From Agrobacterium pusense (GTDB taxonomy: Bacteria; Pseudomonadota; Alphaproteobacteria; Rhizobiales; Rhizobiaceae): a DNA stretch of 64,000 nt. Numbering within the stretch: the first letter of the stretch is position 1; each line of letters begins with the position of its first letter. The stretch is from assembly GCF_900102105.1 (NCBI RefSeq), contig NZ_FNBB01000012.1, positions 62,001 to 126,000 on the forward strand, read 5' to 3'. This document shows positions 16,804 to 25,993 of this stretch, one piece after another. The notes beneath the pieces were generated by a model. The model was given only the letters and a program-made list of their open reading frames with translations. It was not told where the DNA came from and did no database searches. The translations under genes were made by a program, and so were the position numbers.

Positions 16804-18624
16804 TCAGGCGCTCTTCGCGATGAAGTGGCCCGGATTGATTTCCTCATGGGCGAGAATGGCCGGCTCATCGCCGACACGGCGCACGGGATTGGGAATTTCG
16901 CCCTCGATCATGGCGATGCGGCGCTCGATGGTCGGATCGGCCACCGGCACGGCCGATAGCAGGCGGCGGGTATAATCATGGGTCGGCGTTTCGAAGACCT
17001 GGCGGCGGCTGCCCATTTCCATGATCTGGCCGAGATAAAGCACGGCGACGCGGTGGCTCATCTTTTCCACGACAGCCATGTCATGGCTGATGAAGAGATA
17101 GGCGAGCCCGCGCTCGGCCTGCAAATCCATGAACAGATTGATGATCTGCGCCTGAATGGAAACATCGAGCGCCGACAGCGCCTCGTCGGCAATGATGAGC
17201 TTCGGATCGGAAGCGAGCGCGCGGGCAATGCAGACACGCTGGCGCTGGCCACCGGAAAACTCGTGCGGATACCGCGCGGCGTGCTCGGAGGAGAGGCCCA
17301 CACGCTCCAGCAATTCATCCACCCGCCGCTTTACGGCTTTCTGATCATTGATCAAACCATGGGTGTTGATCGGCTCGGCAATCGAAAAACCAACCGTCTT
17401 GCGTGGATCGAGCGAGGCGAAGGGGTCCTGGAAGATATATTGCACTTCCTGACGCATGCGGAAGCGTTCCGCCGCCGACATCTGTGCAAAGCTGCGGCCG
17501 TTGAAGGTTATTTCGCCCGAGATGGCCGACTGCAACTGCTGGATGGTGCGGCCGATGGTGGATTTGCCAGAGCCGGATTCTCCCACCAGCGCCAGCGTTT
17601 CGCCGGCATGAATATCGAAACTGACCTTCTGCACGGCGCTGCACCGGTGCGTTGCCTTGCCGAACAGGTTCTTGCGGATATCGAAGCGCACGAACAGGTC
17701 CTTGACCGACAGAAGCGGTTTCTGGTCGTATTTCGCGGTATTTTGCACGCGCTCTTCACCGATCACGACCGGCTGGCCATCCTGCAGCACCGTGAGCGGC
17801 AGGCGCTTCGGGAAGGCTTCACCTTCCATGCTGCCAAGGCGCGGAACGGCGGAAAGCAGGGCGCGCGTGTAAGGGTGCTGCGGATTGGCGAAGATATCCT
17901 TGACCGGACCTTCCTCGACCTTTTTGCCCTTCCACATGACGACGACGTCATCGGCCATTTCCGCCACCACGCCCATGTCATGGGTGATGAAGACCATGCC
18001 CATGCCGAGCTTCTTTTGCAGGTCGCGCATGATGTTGAGGATCTGCGCCTGAATGGTCACGTCGAGCGCCGTCGTCGGTTCGTCGGCAATGAGAAGCTTC
18101 GGGCGACAGGCGAGCGCCATGGCAATCATCACACGCTGGCGCATGCCGCCGGAAAGCTGGTGCGGGTATCGCTTCAGAAGCTCGGCTGCATCGGGCAGGC
18201 GCACCATTTCGAGAAGCTTCTGTGCTTCTGCCATCGCTGCCTGCTTACCCATCTTCTCATGCAGCACAAGCACTTCGCAGATCTGGTCGCCGATGGTGAA
18301 GACGGGGTTGAGCGAGGTCATCGGCTCCTGGAAGATCATGGCGATCTCCTTGCCGCGGATCGAGCGCATCTCTTTCTGAGAGGCCTTCAGCAAGTCCCTG
18401 CCTTCAAACAGGATTTTGCCTGTCGGATAGGTCGCGCCCATCATGTCCGCAAGGCGCATGGTGGAGAGCGACGTGACCGATTTTCCCGATCCGGATTCGC
18501 CGACGATCGCCACTGTGCGGCCGGGCTCGACGCGAAAGGAAATATCGTCCACGACGCGGCTGTTGCCAAACTCGACGCTCAGGCCTTCGACGGACAGCAG
18601 GGCGTTTGCGTTTGCGGCAGTCAT
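16804..18624 (-). CDS. Peptide-type ABC transporter ATPase, two fused domains (DppD-DppF)
   Basis: 606 aa with two complete ATPase domains: N-terminal Walker A GESGSGKSVTSLS and signature LSGGMRQRVMIAMAL; C-terminal Walker A GESGSGKSTIGRTI and signature FSGGQRQRVCIARAL. Each half ends with the oligopeptide C-terminal motif (HPYTRALLSAVPR and HDYTRRLLSAVPV), as in GsiA-type proteins. I chose ATG 18624 (MTAANANALLSVEGL), with GGAGACAC upstream; the open frame extends 49 codons further without family match. It is the first gene of the operon. Confidence 0.92.
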   Translation of the reverse strand: MTAANANALLSVEGLSVEFGNSRVVDDISFRVEPGRTVAIVGESGSGKSVTSLSTMRLADMMGATYPTGKILFEGRDLLKASQKEMRSIRGKEIAMIFQEPMTSLNPVFTIGDQICEVLVLHEKMGKQAAMAEAQKLLEMVRLPDAAELLKRYPHQLSGGMRQRVMIAMALACRPKLLIADEPTTALDVTIQAQILNIMRDLQKKLGMGMVFITHDMGVVAEMADDVVVMWKGKKVEEGPVKDIFANPQHPYTRALLSAVPRLGSMEGEAFPKRLPLTVLQDGQPVVIGEERVQNTAKYDQKPLLSVKDLFVRFDIRKNLFGKATHRCSAVQKVSFDIHAGETLALVGESGSGKSTIGRTIQQLQSAISGEITFNGRSFAQMSAAERFRMRQEVQYIFQDPFASLDPRKTVGFSIAEPINTHGLINDQKAVKRRVDELLERVGLSSEHAARYPHEFSGGQRQRVCIARALASDPKLIIADEALSALDVSIQAQIINLFMDLQAERGLAYLFISHDMAVVEKMSHRVAVLYLGQIMEMGSRRQVFETPTHDYTRRLLSAVPVADPTIERRIAMIEGEIPNPVRRVGDEPAILAHEEINPGHFIAKSA

Positions 18625-19104
18625 GTCAGTGTCTCCGGCGTGGCCTGCGCCGGTGAAGCGGCGCGGTGGTCTGGAAAAGGAAAAGGGCGATGGGCAGGCG
18701 AGCTTGGCGCAACGCCAGGCGGGAATGTCGAAAATGTCGGGTGAGATCGCATCTTCAGGATGCTTTTTCACGGGGAGCCGCGCGACAATCGATGCCCCGC
18801 ATTAATAGCCGCAGTGCCGCCGCAGCCGTGCCGGTTACATCCATGGCAGCCACCCGACGCGAAACGCCGGATGCCAATTCGACAATGCGCATGAAACCTT
18901 ATTCTCCCCCGCCCTTGTTTTATGGAAAAAGCTAACAAAACAGAACAATCATGTCCATAGTGTTGAACAATTTTTGTGTACTGCTCTACAAATACGCATA
19001 TGCACCGATTTTGAGCGCGTGTTCCTGCACAATGCTTCGCAAAGAGGCGTGTATTCCGCCTGTAGCGCCACTAAAAACGCTGAGAAGAACGAAGAGGAAT
19101 AGGA
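18625..19104. other. Intergenic region upstream of the peptide transporter operon
   Basis: 480 bases between divergent genes. The right part (18900-19040) is AT-rich and fits promoters for both directions. The left part contains a 45-codon minus-strand reading frame at 18755-18892 (MRIVELASGVSRRVAAMD...), with AAGG a few bases before its ATG; I cannot tell whether it is translated. I see no clear operator. Confidence 0.5.
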
Positions 19105-19407
19105 ATGCCGTGCATGAACAATAGGGCAGGTGCAGTCAGGCTGAGGGGTTTTCTACGATGCTTGTCCAAGGATGATGTCGAACTGGTCCGGCGCCACCTT
19201 CCTGAACATCTTCGTCTGACGAGAGAGGAACCCGGCTGCATTTCCTTCGAGGTATCCGAGACAGACGATCCCCTGATCTGGCGGGTTGAGGAGCTTTTTG
19301 CCGATCGTGCCGCCTTTGATTTTCATCAGCAGCGGACGCGGGCGTCGGAGTGGTTTATGGCGACCTCCGTCATTCCACGCGATTACGAGATAACGACATT
19401 GGAATAA
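19105..19407 (+). CDS. ABM-domain protein (YgiN-like putative quinol monooxygenase)
   Basis: 100 aa, with the ABM (antibiotic biosynthesis monooxygenase) ferredoxin-like fold suggested by HLRLTREEPGCISFEVSETDDPLIWRVEELFADRAAFDFHQQRTRASEWF. Such small dimeric proteins oxidise quinols or aromatic intermediates without a cofactor, or act on sugars; the substrate is not known here. ATG 19105 follows GAGGAATAGG. It converges on quiC, whose product protocatechuate belongs to aromatic metabolism, so a role in handling quinones is possible but unproven. Confidence 0.72.
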   Translation: MPCMNNRAGAVRLRGFLRCLSKDDVELVRRHLPEHLRLTREEPGCISFEVSETDDPLIWRVEELFADRAAFDFHQQRTRASEWFMATSVIPRDYEITTLE

Positions 19408-19470
19408 ATGAGAATAGGCCGCAGCGGCATTCCTGCCGGCTGCAGCCTGTTCGGATTTCGCTGCCGAGAC

Positions 19471-21408
19471 CTATTCCTTCGGCATGCCAACCGGCGGCGC
19501 AAGGCGTCGTTGCGCGGCAATGCGGAAGGGGGCGTTCATGGCACCATAACCGCCGTAAGCCCCGCGTCTTTCGATGATTTCGAAGAAGAAACCTTCGCCG
19601 AAGGTGCGGCTGTAGATCTGGAAATATTCGCCATTGTCGTCGCGGTCATAAAGGATGCTGGCAGCCCGGAGAGCATCGGAAAATTCCGGCTCCAGACCGA
19701 AACGCGCTTCCAGATCGTCGTAATAATTGCGCGAGATCGGCAGCGCCTGAAAACCGCGCGCCTGCATCGCCTTGGCCGTTGCGAAAATATCGTGGGTGGC
19801 GAAGGCGATGTGCTGGATGCTGGTGCCGAAACCTTCAGCCAGGAATTTGCCGGCGAAGGTCTTGCGATTGTCGGCACCGTTCATGGTCAGGCGAAAATGC
19901 GGCGAGGGTACGCTTTCAATCGCCTGGCTGCGCACCAGCCCGCCCGGATCGACCACATCGACCATCGGTGTGCGGCGGGTAGAAAACAGCGAGGTGTAGA
20001 ACAGAAGCCACGTCAGCATTTCATCGTAATGCGTTGTTTGCGCAAGATGATCGATCCTCTTCAGCCCGGCATCGCCAGCTGGTTTATTGTCGCCGACTGT
20101 CGCAAACTCATTGTCCCAGATGGAAGCAAGCGCCGGCGAATCGTCGAGGAAATAAATGACACCGTTGCCCACGCCCTGAATGGCCGGGACGGCGACTTCG
20201 CCCGTCTTGCGCGGCTCGGCGAAGGTGGGCGCACCCAGCGCTTCAGCACGCGCCAGCGCCGCTTTGGCGTCATCGACCTTCAGGCCGAATGCATAGGCAT
20301 TGGTGCCGTGGATGGAATAGGACGCCCCGGCGAAACTGTCGCCGCCATCACTGGTATTGATGACGATGCGGATATCGCCCTGGGTGTAGAGGTCGACATC
20401 GCGATTGCGGTGATGTGCGGTTTTCTCGAAACCGAGCGTGGCGAGCAGCGCCTCCAGATTGATCTTTTCTTCCGGCGCCGTGGTGAATTCCACGAACTCC
20501 ACGCCCCGCGTCTCAACCCGGTCCGGCATGGCGGGCACGTCGATTCTGATATCCGGCTCAAGACGGCGCACCTGATCCATCAGGTTGACGAGCGAGCGGT
20601 GGCCGTCCTCCGCGAGCAGCCGGGCCGAGCCGCCGCGGAACTGGTCATTGAAGATCTCGAGCGACAGCGGGCCGCTATAACCGGTTGCAGCCACGGCGCG
20701 CATGAAATCCACGACAGGCAGATCGCCTTCTCCCGGCATGTTGCGGAAATGGCGGCTCCAGTAGAGCAGGTCCATGTCGATCAGCGGCGCATCGGCCAGC
20801 TGGACGATGAAAATCTTGTCGCCGGGAATGGAACGGATGGAATTGGGATCGATCTTGCGCGACAGCGTGTGGAAACTGTCGAGAATGATGCCGACATTGG
20901 CGTGGTCAGCACGGCGCACCACTTCCCAGGCATCGCGGTGATCGCTGATGTGACGGCCCCAGGCAAGCGCCTCGTAACCCACGCGCACGCCATGTTTTGC
21001 GGCAAGTTCGCCCAGCTGATGGAAGTCGGCGGCGGCGCGGTCTATGCCGCCGAGCGAGACCGGCGAGACATTCGAGCAGATCAGCATCAGATCTGTGCCG
21101 AGTTCGCCCATGATGTCGAATTTCCGCTGCGCTCTCTCGAAGGCGCGGGCGCGGTGCGGCTCCGGCATGCCCTCGAAATCGCGGAACGGCTGAAACAGGG
21201 TGATATCAAGTCCGTGGTCGGCAGCCAGTGCCTTTACCTCGCGCGGGGAGGCGTCATAGGTCAGGAAATCGTTTTCGAAAATCTCCACGCCGGAAAAGCC
21301 GGCCTTGGCGATCGCCGCCAGCTTTTCGGGGAATTCGCCACTGATCGATACGGTTGCAATGGATGTGCGCATTGGCATGCCGTGTCCTGCTGTGTCATAG
21401 CTCGCCAT
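19471..21408 (-). CDS. quiC: 3-dehydroshikimate dehydratase, two-domain QuiC type
   Basis: 645 aa. The N-terminal domain (about 1-290) is an AP-endonuclease-2-type TIM barrel (IAKAGFSGVEIFENDFL, RVGYEALAWGRHISDHRDAWE, LSLEIFNDQFRGG) that converts 3-dehydroshikimate to protocatechuate. The C-terminal domain (about 300-640) is like 4-hydroxyphenylpyruvate dioxygenase, with two VOC modules; the usual iron-ligand positions look filled (His in RIDHLAQT, His in IQHIAFATHD, Glu in FFFEIIERRG). This is the QuiC1 layout. I chose ATG 21408 (MASYDTAGHG), preceded by AAGGAAGG. It is divergent from the TetR gene, and its product feeds the pca genes 6 kb away. Confidence 0.9.
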   Translation of the reverse strand: MASYDTAGHGMPMRTSIATVSISGEFPEKLAAIAKAGFSGVEIFENDFLTYDASPREVKALAADHGLDITLFQPFRDFEGMPEPHRARAFERAQRKFDIMGELGTDLMLICSNVSPVSLGGIDRAAADFHQLGELAAKHGVRVGYEALAWGRHISDHRDAWEVVRRADHANVGIILDSFHTLSRKIDPNSIRSIPGDKIFIVQLADAPLIDMDLLYWSRHFRNMPGEGDLPVVDFMRAVAATGYSGPLSLEIFNDQFRGGSARLLAEDGHRSLVNLMDQVRRLEPDIRIDVPAMPDRVETRGVEFVEFTTAPEEKINLEALLATLGFEKTAHHRNRDVDLYTQGDIRIVINTSDGGDSFAGASYSIHGTNAYAFGLKVDDAKAALARAEALGAPTFAEPRKTGEVAVPAIQGVGNGVIYFLDDSPALASIWDNEFATVGDNKPAGDAGLKRIDHLAQTTHYDEMLTWLLFYTSLFSTRRTPMVDVVDPGGLVRSQAIESVPSPHFRLTMNGADNRKTFAGKFLAEGFGTSIQHIAFATHDIFATAKAMQARGFQALPISRNYYDDLEARFGLEPEFSDALRAASILYDRDDNGEYFQIYSRTFGEGFFFEIIERRGAYGGYGAMNAPFRIAAQRRLAPPVGMPKE

Positions 21409-21430
21409 ATTGCCTTCCTTTTCAGCCTTA

Positions 21431-21448
21431 TGTACTGATTGGTTAATA
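21431..21448. promoter_or_regulatory. Candidate TetR operator in the quiC/TetR intergenic region
   Basis: TGTACTGATTGGTTAATA lies in the 73-base gap between the divergent quiC and TetR genes. A related sequence, TGTACCAGTTAGTTCATT, lies upstream of the quinate/shikimate transporter at 26812-26829: 12 of 18 bases agree and most differences are transitions. Its core ACTGATTGGT is a partial palindrome of the ACYRRYYRGT type that TetR proteins often bind. Binding is inferred. Confidence 0.5.
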
Positions 21449-21481
21449 AGCAGGGCGTGACCGCAGGCCGCCGCCCCACCG

Positions 21482-22189
21482 ATGGAATGGATGATGACCA
21501 AAACTGCGACTTTGAACGCGACCCGAGAAAGCCGGCAGGCGAAGCGTGATCCGGAAGGGGTTCGCCGCGACATTCTTTCGGTGGCCATGGAAGAGTTTTC
21601 GCAAAACGGCCTCTCCGGCGCCCGCATCGATGAAATAGCGGCGCGCACGCGCACGTCCAAGCGCATGATCTATTATTATTTCACCGACAAGGAGAGCCTT
21701 TACCAGCGCGTTCTGGAGGAGGCTTATGCCAAGGTGCGCGGCGGCGAGAGCGATCTGGAGCTCGATGATTTGGAACCGGCTGCGGCGCTCGACAAGCTCT
21801 GTCGGTTCACCTTCGATCACCACCGGCGCAATCCCGCTTTCATTCGCATGGTGATGATCGAGAACATCCATCACGGCCGGCACATGCAGTCCTCCGAAAC
21901 GATCCGCCAGCTCAACCGTCCGGCCATCGATGCGCTGGAAAGCGTGCTGCTGCGAGGCCAGCAGAGCGGCGTCTTCCGCGAGGGCATCGATGCGCTGGAA
22001 TTGCACTGGCAGATCAGCGCGCTGTCCTTTTTCAACGTCTCGAATGTCACGACGTTCTCGTTCATCTTCGGCGACAGCCTGTTCACCGATGCGGGACAGG
22101 AGACATTGTCGCGGCATGTCAGCGACATGGTGCTGCGTTATGTGCTGACGCCCGCCCATATCACGACGAGCGCGAAAGACGGCCAATGA
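21482..22189 (+). CDS. TetR-family regulator, probable quinate/shikimate regulator
   Basis: 235 aa. The N-terminal TetR helix-turn-helix is clear ([55 protein letters not shown]), followed by a TetR_C ligand-binding domain. It is divergent from quiC and convergent with aroQ (ends overlap by 29 bases), so it most likely controls quinate/shikimate genes. The exact start is uncertain: ATG codons at 21482, 21491 and 21494 are all possible and none has a strong ribosome site. Confidence 0.85.
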   Translation: MEWMMTKTATLNATRESRQAKRDPEGVRRDILSVAMEEFSQNGLSGARIDEIAARTRTSKRMIYYYFTDKESLYQRVLEEAYAKVRGGESDLELDDLEPAAALDKLCRFTFDHHRRNPAFIRMVMIENIHHGRHMQSSETIRQLNRPAIDALESVLLRGQQSGVFREGIDALELHWQISALSFFNVSNVTTFSFIFGDSLFTDAGQETLSRHVSDMVLRYVLTPAHITTSAKDGQ

Positions 22190-22604
22190 GGTGGCGCAGC
22201 GCCACTTCATAACCTTCGATGCCGAGGCCGGCGATCACGCCTTCGGCGCGGGTCGAGACATAGGAGTGGTGCCGGAAGACCTCGCGCTTGTGGATGTTGG
22301 AAATGTGAACCTCGATCACCGGCCCCTCAAAGGCATTGAGCGCATCGAGGATGGCCACCGACGTATGGGTAAAGGCGCCGGGGTTGATGGCGATGCCTGC
22401 GGATTTGCCGCGGGCTTCGTGAACCCAGTCGATCAGCTCATATTCCCGGTTGCTCTGGGCAAAAAACAGTTCGTGGCCGGCGGTTTCTGCGATCCCGCGG
22501 CAACGGGACTCGATGTCAGCGAGCGTTTCATAGCCGTAGATTTCCGGCTGGCGCTGGCCGAGCAGGTTGAGGTTCGGGCCGTTGAGGATGGTGAAAAGAC
22601 TCAT
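22161..22604 (-). CDS. aroQ: Type II 3-dehydroquinate dehydratase AroQ
   Basis: 147-aa type II enzyme that interconverts 3-dehydroquinate and 3-dehydroshikimate. The family motifs are all present: [17 protein letters not shown] with the catalytic tyrosine, [12 protein letters not shown]-type loop ([13 protein letters not shown]), [18 protein letters not shown]. The ATG at 22604 overlaps the aroE stop (ATGA) with GGAGGGGG upstream. Type II enzymes are reversible and suit breakdown as well as synthesis; the operon partners (aroE, an importer, with quiC nearby) point to a catabolic role. Confidence 0.93.
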   Translation of the reverse strand: MSLFTILNGPNLNLLGQRQPEIYGYETLADIESRCRGIAETAGHELFFAQSNREYELIDWVHEARGKSAGIAINPGAFTHTSVAILDALNAFEGPVIEVHISNIHKREVFRHHSYVSTRAEGVIAGLGIEGYEVALRHLIGRLSRSS

Positions 22605-23470
22605 GCCACCCCCTCCGCCATGCACAGCTCGGTGAAATGTGCGGTCATACGCGCAGCGTCCGGCTCGCGGCCGCAGAAGAGGCGGAATGCGCCAACGGCC
22701 TGAAACACCGTCATGCCGCCGCCGGGCAGGGTGCGACAGCCCTTTTTCGCCGCCGTCGCCAGCAACTCGGTCACGAGCGGCATGTAGACGATATCGGCCA
22801 CCCAGTGTCGTTGTTCGATCAGGGCGGCCGAAACCGGCATGCCGGGATGGGCGGGCATGCCCATTGGCGTGGCGTGGATCAGGCCATCGGCAAAGGGCAG
22901 GGAAGCGGCCGGGTCGCCAACGGCAAAGGCGCGCCCTTCTCCGAACCGGTCGTTGAGTTCGCTCGCCAGGCGCTCGGCCCGGGGCAAATCGCGATCGAAA
23001 ATATCGAGTCTCATAATATCGAGCTTCAGGGCGGCATGGGCGACAGCCACACCGGCGCCGCCTGCGCCGACCAGCAGCGCCCGATCACGCTTTGCATCCG
23101 GCAGGCCGCGCACGAAGCTTTCGTAAAAGCCGTACCAGTCGGTGTTATGGCCAATGCGGCGGCCGTCGCGGAAGACGACGGTATTGACCGCTCCAAGCAT
23201 GCGGGCGTCGTCAGAAAGTTCGTGCAGATGCGCGATGACGGCCTGTTTGAACGGATGGGTGATATTGGTGCCGGCAAAACGGCGCGCCTCCAGCTCATCG
23301 AGCAGATCGGGAAGGGCGCTCAGGGGCAATTTGCGGGCGGAGACATCCACCAGCTCATAAGAATAGTCGAGACCATGGGCTGCTCCCTCGCGCATATGCA
23401 GCGCGGGTGACTTGGATAGCTGGATATCGGCGCCTATCAGGCCGACCTTGAATGCGGTTTTGTCTGTCAT
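22601..23470 (-). CDS. Shikimate/quinate dehydrogenase, AroE family
   Basis: 289 aa. The shikimate-site motif [14 protein letters not shown], the catalytic lysine in NITHPFKQ and NTDWYGF are all present, followed by the nucleotide-binding loop [14 protein letters not shown]. After the second strand the sequence is [13 protein letters not shown]: an Asp where NADP-using AroE has an Asn/Arg-rich patch, which suggests NAD as cofactor and a catabolic quinate/shikimate dehydrogenase. I chose ATG 23470 ([13 protein letters not shown]); the longer frame is intergenic repeat. It is coupled to aroQ. Confidence 0.88.
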   Translation of the reverse strand: MTDKTAFKVGLIGADIQLSKSPALHMREGAAHGLDYSYELVDVSARKLPLSALPDLLDELEARRFAGTNITHPFKQAVIAHLHELSDDARMLGAVNTVVFRDGRRIGHNTDWYGFYESFVRGLPDAKRDRALLVGAGGAGVAVAHAALKLDIMRLDIFDRDLPRAERLASELNDRFGEGRAFAVGDPAASLPFADGLIHATPMGMPAHPGMPVSAALIEQRHWVADIVYMPLVTELLATAAKKGCRTLPGGGMTVFQAVGAFRLFCGREPDAARMTAHFTELCMAEGVA

Positions 23471-23550
23471 GATCTCGGGTCGTTCATCTGTTCGGCGGCG
23501 GGCATCGCCTGCCTTCGGGTTGCTGGCGAGGTGATGAAACCTCGCCGTCG

Positions 23551-23625
23551 TCATCCTCGGGCCTGATCCCGGGGATCTGTCATCCGCTGGCTCCATTGAT
23601 CCCCGGGCCTGTCCCGGGGATGACG
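23551..23625. repeat. Short mosaic repeat, copy F (terminal palindromes only)
   Basis: GTCATCC...GGATGAC ends enclose two palindromes of the CCCGGGCCTGATCCCGGG kind, pointing towards each other, with 20 bases of spacer. It looks like the terminal modules of copies A-E without the two inner hairpins. It lies between the transporter ATPase gene and aroE, inside the operon. Confidence 0.65.
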
Positions 23626-23673
23626 CTGTCTCTGCGGGGGAGGTCGCCAAGAGTTCCCCGCGGAGCGCGAACC

Positions 23674-24435
23674 TCAATGATGGGCGAGAATTTCGCCAAG
23701 GAACGTGCGGGTACGCTGGTGCTTGGGATCGCGGAAGAATTCCTCCGGGGGGCCTTCCTCGATGATCTCGCCTTCCGACATGAAGACCACGCGGTCGGCC
23801 ACCTGCCGGGCGAAACCCATTTCATGCGTCACGCAGATCATCGTCATGCCGTCGCGGGCAAGACCGATCATGGTGTCGAGCACTTCCTTCACCATTTCCG
23901 GATCGAGGGCCGAGGTCGGTTCGTCGAACAGCATCGCCTTCGGTTCCATACACAGCGCCCGCGCAATCGCCGCGCGCTGCTGCTGGCCGCCGGAAAGCTG
24001 GGCGGGGTACTTGTCGGCCTGGTTGAGAATGCGCACGCGCTCCAGATATTTGCGTGCCGTCGCCTCCGCATCGGCCTTCGACAGGCCTTTCACCCGCATG
24101 GGCGCCAGCGTGCAGTTTTCCATGATGGTCTTGTGCGGGAAGAGATTGAAGCTCTGGAACACCATTCCCACTTCGCGCCGAACCGCATCGATGGCGCGGC
24201 TGGAATCCGAAAGCATGGTTCCCTCCACTGTAATCTTGCCCTCCTGAATCTCCTCCAGATGGTTGATGCAGCGAATGAGGGTGGATTTGCCCGAACCGGA
24301 CGGGCCGCAAAGAACGATCTTCTCGCCCTTGCGAACCGTCATGTTGACATTTTTAAGCGCGTGGTAGGCTCCATACCACTTTCCGACCCCTTCAAGGGCG
24401 ATAAGCGGAACCTGTGCGGCGGCGGATTGCGGCAT
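23674..24435 (-). CDS. Polar-amino-acid-type ABC transporter ATPase (probable quinate/shikimate uptake)
   Basis: 253-aa GlnQ-type ATPase: Walker [19 protein letters not shown], signature [15 protein letters not shown], Walker [16 protein letters not shown]-loop [12 protein letters not shown] 24435 follows GGAGGTTTCC. By sequence it belongs to the PAAT amino-acid family. It sits in one operon with aroE and aroQ and shares a candidate operator with quiC, so I infer quinate, shikimate or a related cyclic acid as the imported compound. Confidence 0.88.
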   Translation of the reverse strand: MPQSAAAQVPLIALEGVGKWYGAYHALKNVNMTVRKGEKIVLCGPSGSGKSTLIRCINHLEEIQEGKITVEGTMLSDSSRAIDAVRREVGMVFQSFNLFPHKTIMENCTLAPMRVKGLSKADAEATARKYLERVRILNQADKYPAQLSGGQQQRAAIARALCMEPKAMLFDEPTSALDPEMVKEVLDTMIGLARDGMTMICVTHEMGFARQVADRVVFMSEGEIIEEGPPEEFFRDPKHQRTRTFLGEILAHH

Positions 24436-24448
24436 GGAAACCTCCAGA

Positions 24449-25288
24449 TTACTTCACGGTGAAGGGGATGTCGGGAAGGCTGTCCGGGAAGGCCGGCACT
24501 TCGCGCTTCATCCATTTGTCGTAAATCTTGGCGAGCTGACCGTCCGACTTGATCTTGTCGAGGAAGGCGTTGACGGTTTCGTTCCAGTCCTTCTCGCCTG
24601 GGCGGGTGCCGGCGCCGTTATACATGGTCGTCAGTTCGAACTTTGATTCGTACTTGCCCTCGGCGGCCTTGTTCAGCCGGTCGCCGTAGAACATGTTGCC
24701 GCCCACGGCTTCGACCTGGCCCGATATCAGCGCCTGAATATTGGCGGCGTCGTCATCGAAGCGCAGGATATTGGCTTTGGAGCCGGCACCGGCAGTAATC
24801 GCCGTGTCCATGGCGCTCGACTTCGGCACGCCGACATTGATGCCGGTCAGATCATCGTAACCGGCGATCTTCTTGTCCTTGGGGGCATAGACGGAAAACA
24901 CGTTGCCGACATAGGGCTTCGAATACTGGATGCTCTTGGCGCGCTCGGCGGTCATGGCCATGGTGGCGAAGAGCACGTCGACCTTGCCGGTCAGCAGCGC
25001 CGGGATGCGGTTTGCGACGGCGAGCGGCACGAACTCGGCCTTGACGCCGAGATAGTCCGCGAAGGCCTTGCCGATATCGGCATCGAGACCATCCTGCACG
25101 CCGCTGGAATTCACGAAGCCCCAGGGCGAATTATCACCCTGAATGCCGATGACGACCTTGCCCTTGGCCTTTGCCTCTTCAACGGTCCCGGCGAAAGCAT
25201 CGCCCGGTGTCACGAAAGGCAGCGCAACCGTTGCCGCGGCGAGCGCGAGCAGGGCGCGACGCGAGAATTTCATGCTGGTGGTTTTCAT
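24449..25288 (-). CDS. Polar-amino-acid-type ABC transporter binding protein (probable quinate/shikimate binding)
   Basis: 279-aa SBP_bac_3 protein. Signal peptide with a Tat-like [25 protein letters not shown]. The fold motifs are [37 protein letters not shown] and [30 protein letters not shown]. In amino-acid binders of this family an Arg after TxTxxR binds the carboxylate; here the segment reads [10 protein letters not shown] with the Arg kept, which also suits a carboxylated cyclitol. GAGGAGCAAAAG precedes ATG 25288. Confidence 0.88.
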   Translation of the reverse strand: MKTTSMKFSRRALLALAAATVALPFVTPGDAFAGTVEEAKAKGKVVIGIQGDNSPWGFVNSSGVQDGLDADIGKAFADYLGVKAEFVPLAVANRIPALLTGKVDVLFATMAMTAERAKSIQYSKPYVGNVFSVYAPKDKKIAGYDDLTGINVGVPKSSAMDTAITAGAGSKANILRFDDDAANIQALISGQVEAVGGNMFYGDRLNKAAEGKYESKFELTTMYNGAGTRPGEKDWNETVNAFLDKIKSDGQLAKIYDKWMKREVPAFPDSLPDIPFTVK

Positions 25289-25330
25289 CTTTTGCTCCTC
25301 CTTACAAAGCTGATGAGATGGTTTTGACGT

Positions 25331-25981
25331 TTAACGGGACGCGGCCTGCAGCCGCTTTTCGACGCCGGCGCCCCACAGGGAGAGCGGCCAGCAGATCAGG
25401 AAATAGATGATGCCGACGAGGGCGAAGACGGTGAGCGGGCGGAACGTCTGGTTGGAGACGATCTGTCCGGCGCGGGAGAGCTCGACGAAACCCACGATCG
25501 CCGCAAGCGAGGTGCCCTTGATGAGCTGCACGAGGAAACCGATGGTGGCTGGCAGTGAAATCTTGAGGGCCTGCGGCAGGATCACATCCTTCATGCGTGA
25601 GACGTAATGCAGGCCGAGCGCATTGGCCGCTTCCGTCTGCCCCTTCGGCACAGCCTGGATGCCGCCGCGCCAGATTTCACCCAGAAAGGCGCTGGCATGC
25701 AGCGTGAAGGCGATGGCAACGGCGATCCAGGCATCGACATTGAGGCCGGCGAGCGCCACGCCGTAATAAACGACGAAAAGCTGCATCAGGAGCGGCGTGC
25801 CCTGGAAGATGGCGATGTAGGCCGTGCTTGCCCGCTGGATTGCCGGGCTGTCCGCAACGCGGGCGAGCGCCACGCAAAGGCCGAAAATGCCGCCGCCGAT
25901 AAAGCCGATGATGGTCAGCGCAAGGGTCCATTTCAGACCCTGCAGCAGGAAGAAGAGTTCGTTGGGACCGATGGATGCCAT
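25331..25981 (-). CDS. Polar-amino-acid-type ABC transporter permease 2
   Basis: 216-aa HisMQ/GlnP-type permease (KWTLALTIIGFIGGGIFGLCVALARV; EAANALGLHYVSRMKDVILPQALKISLPATIGF EAA loop). It starts at ATG 25981 behind GGAGAAAAG. It forms the membrane channel with the permease at 25994-26662. Confidence 0.9.
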   Translation of the reverse strand: MASIGPNELFFLLQGLKWTLALTIIGFIGGGIFGLCVALARVADSPAIQRASTAYIAIFQGTPLLMQLFVVYYGVALAGLNVDAWIAVAIAFTLHASAFLGEIWRGGIQAVPKGQTEAANALGLHYVSRMKDVILPQALKISLPATIGFLVQLIKGTSLAAIVGFVELSRAGQIVSNQTFRPLTVFALVGIIYFLICWPLSLWGAGVEKRLQAASR

Positions 25982-25993
25982 TGTCTTTTCTCC

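Noticed and set aside
19408-21438. 676-codon plus-strand reading frame opposite quiC
   Set aside because: It is the mirror of the quiC gene in a GC-rich genome; its translation is rich in Arg/Ala/His and matches no family, while quiC is a clear enzyme.
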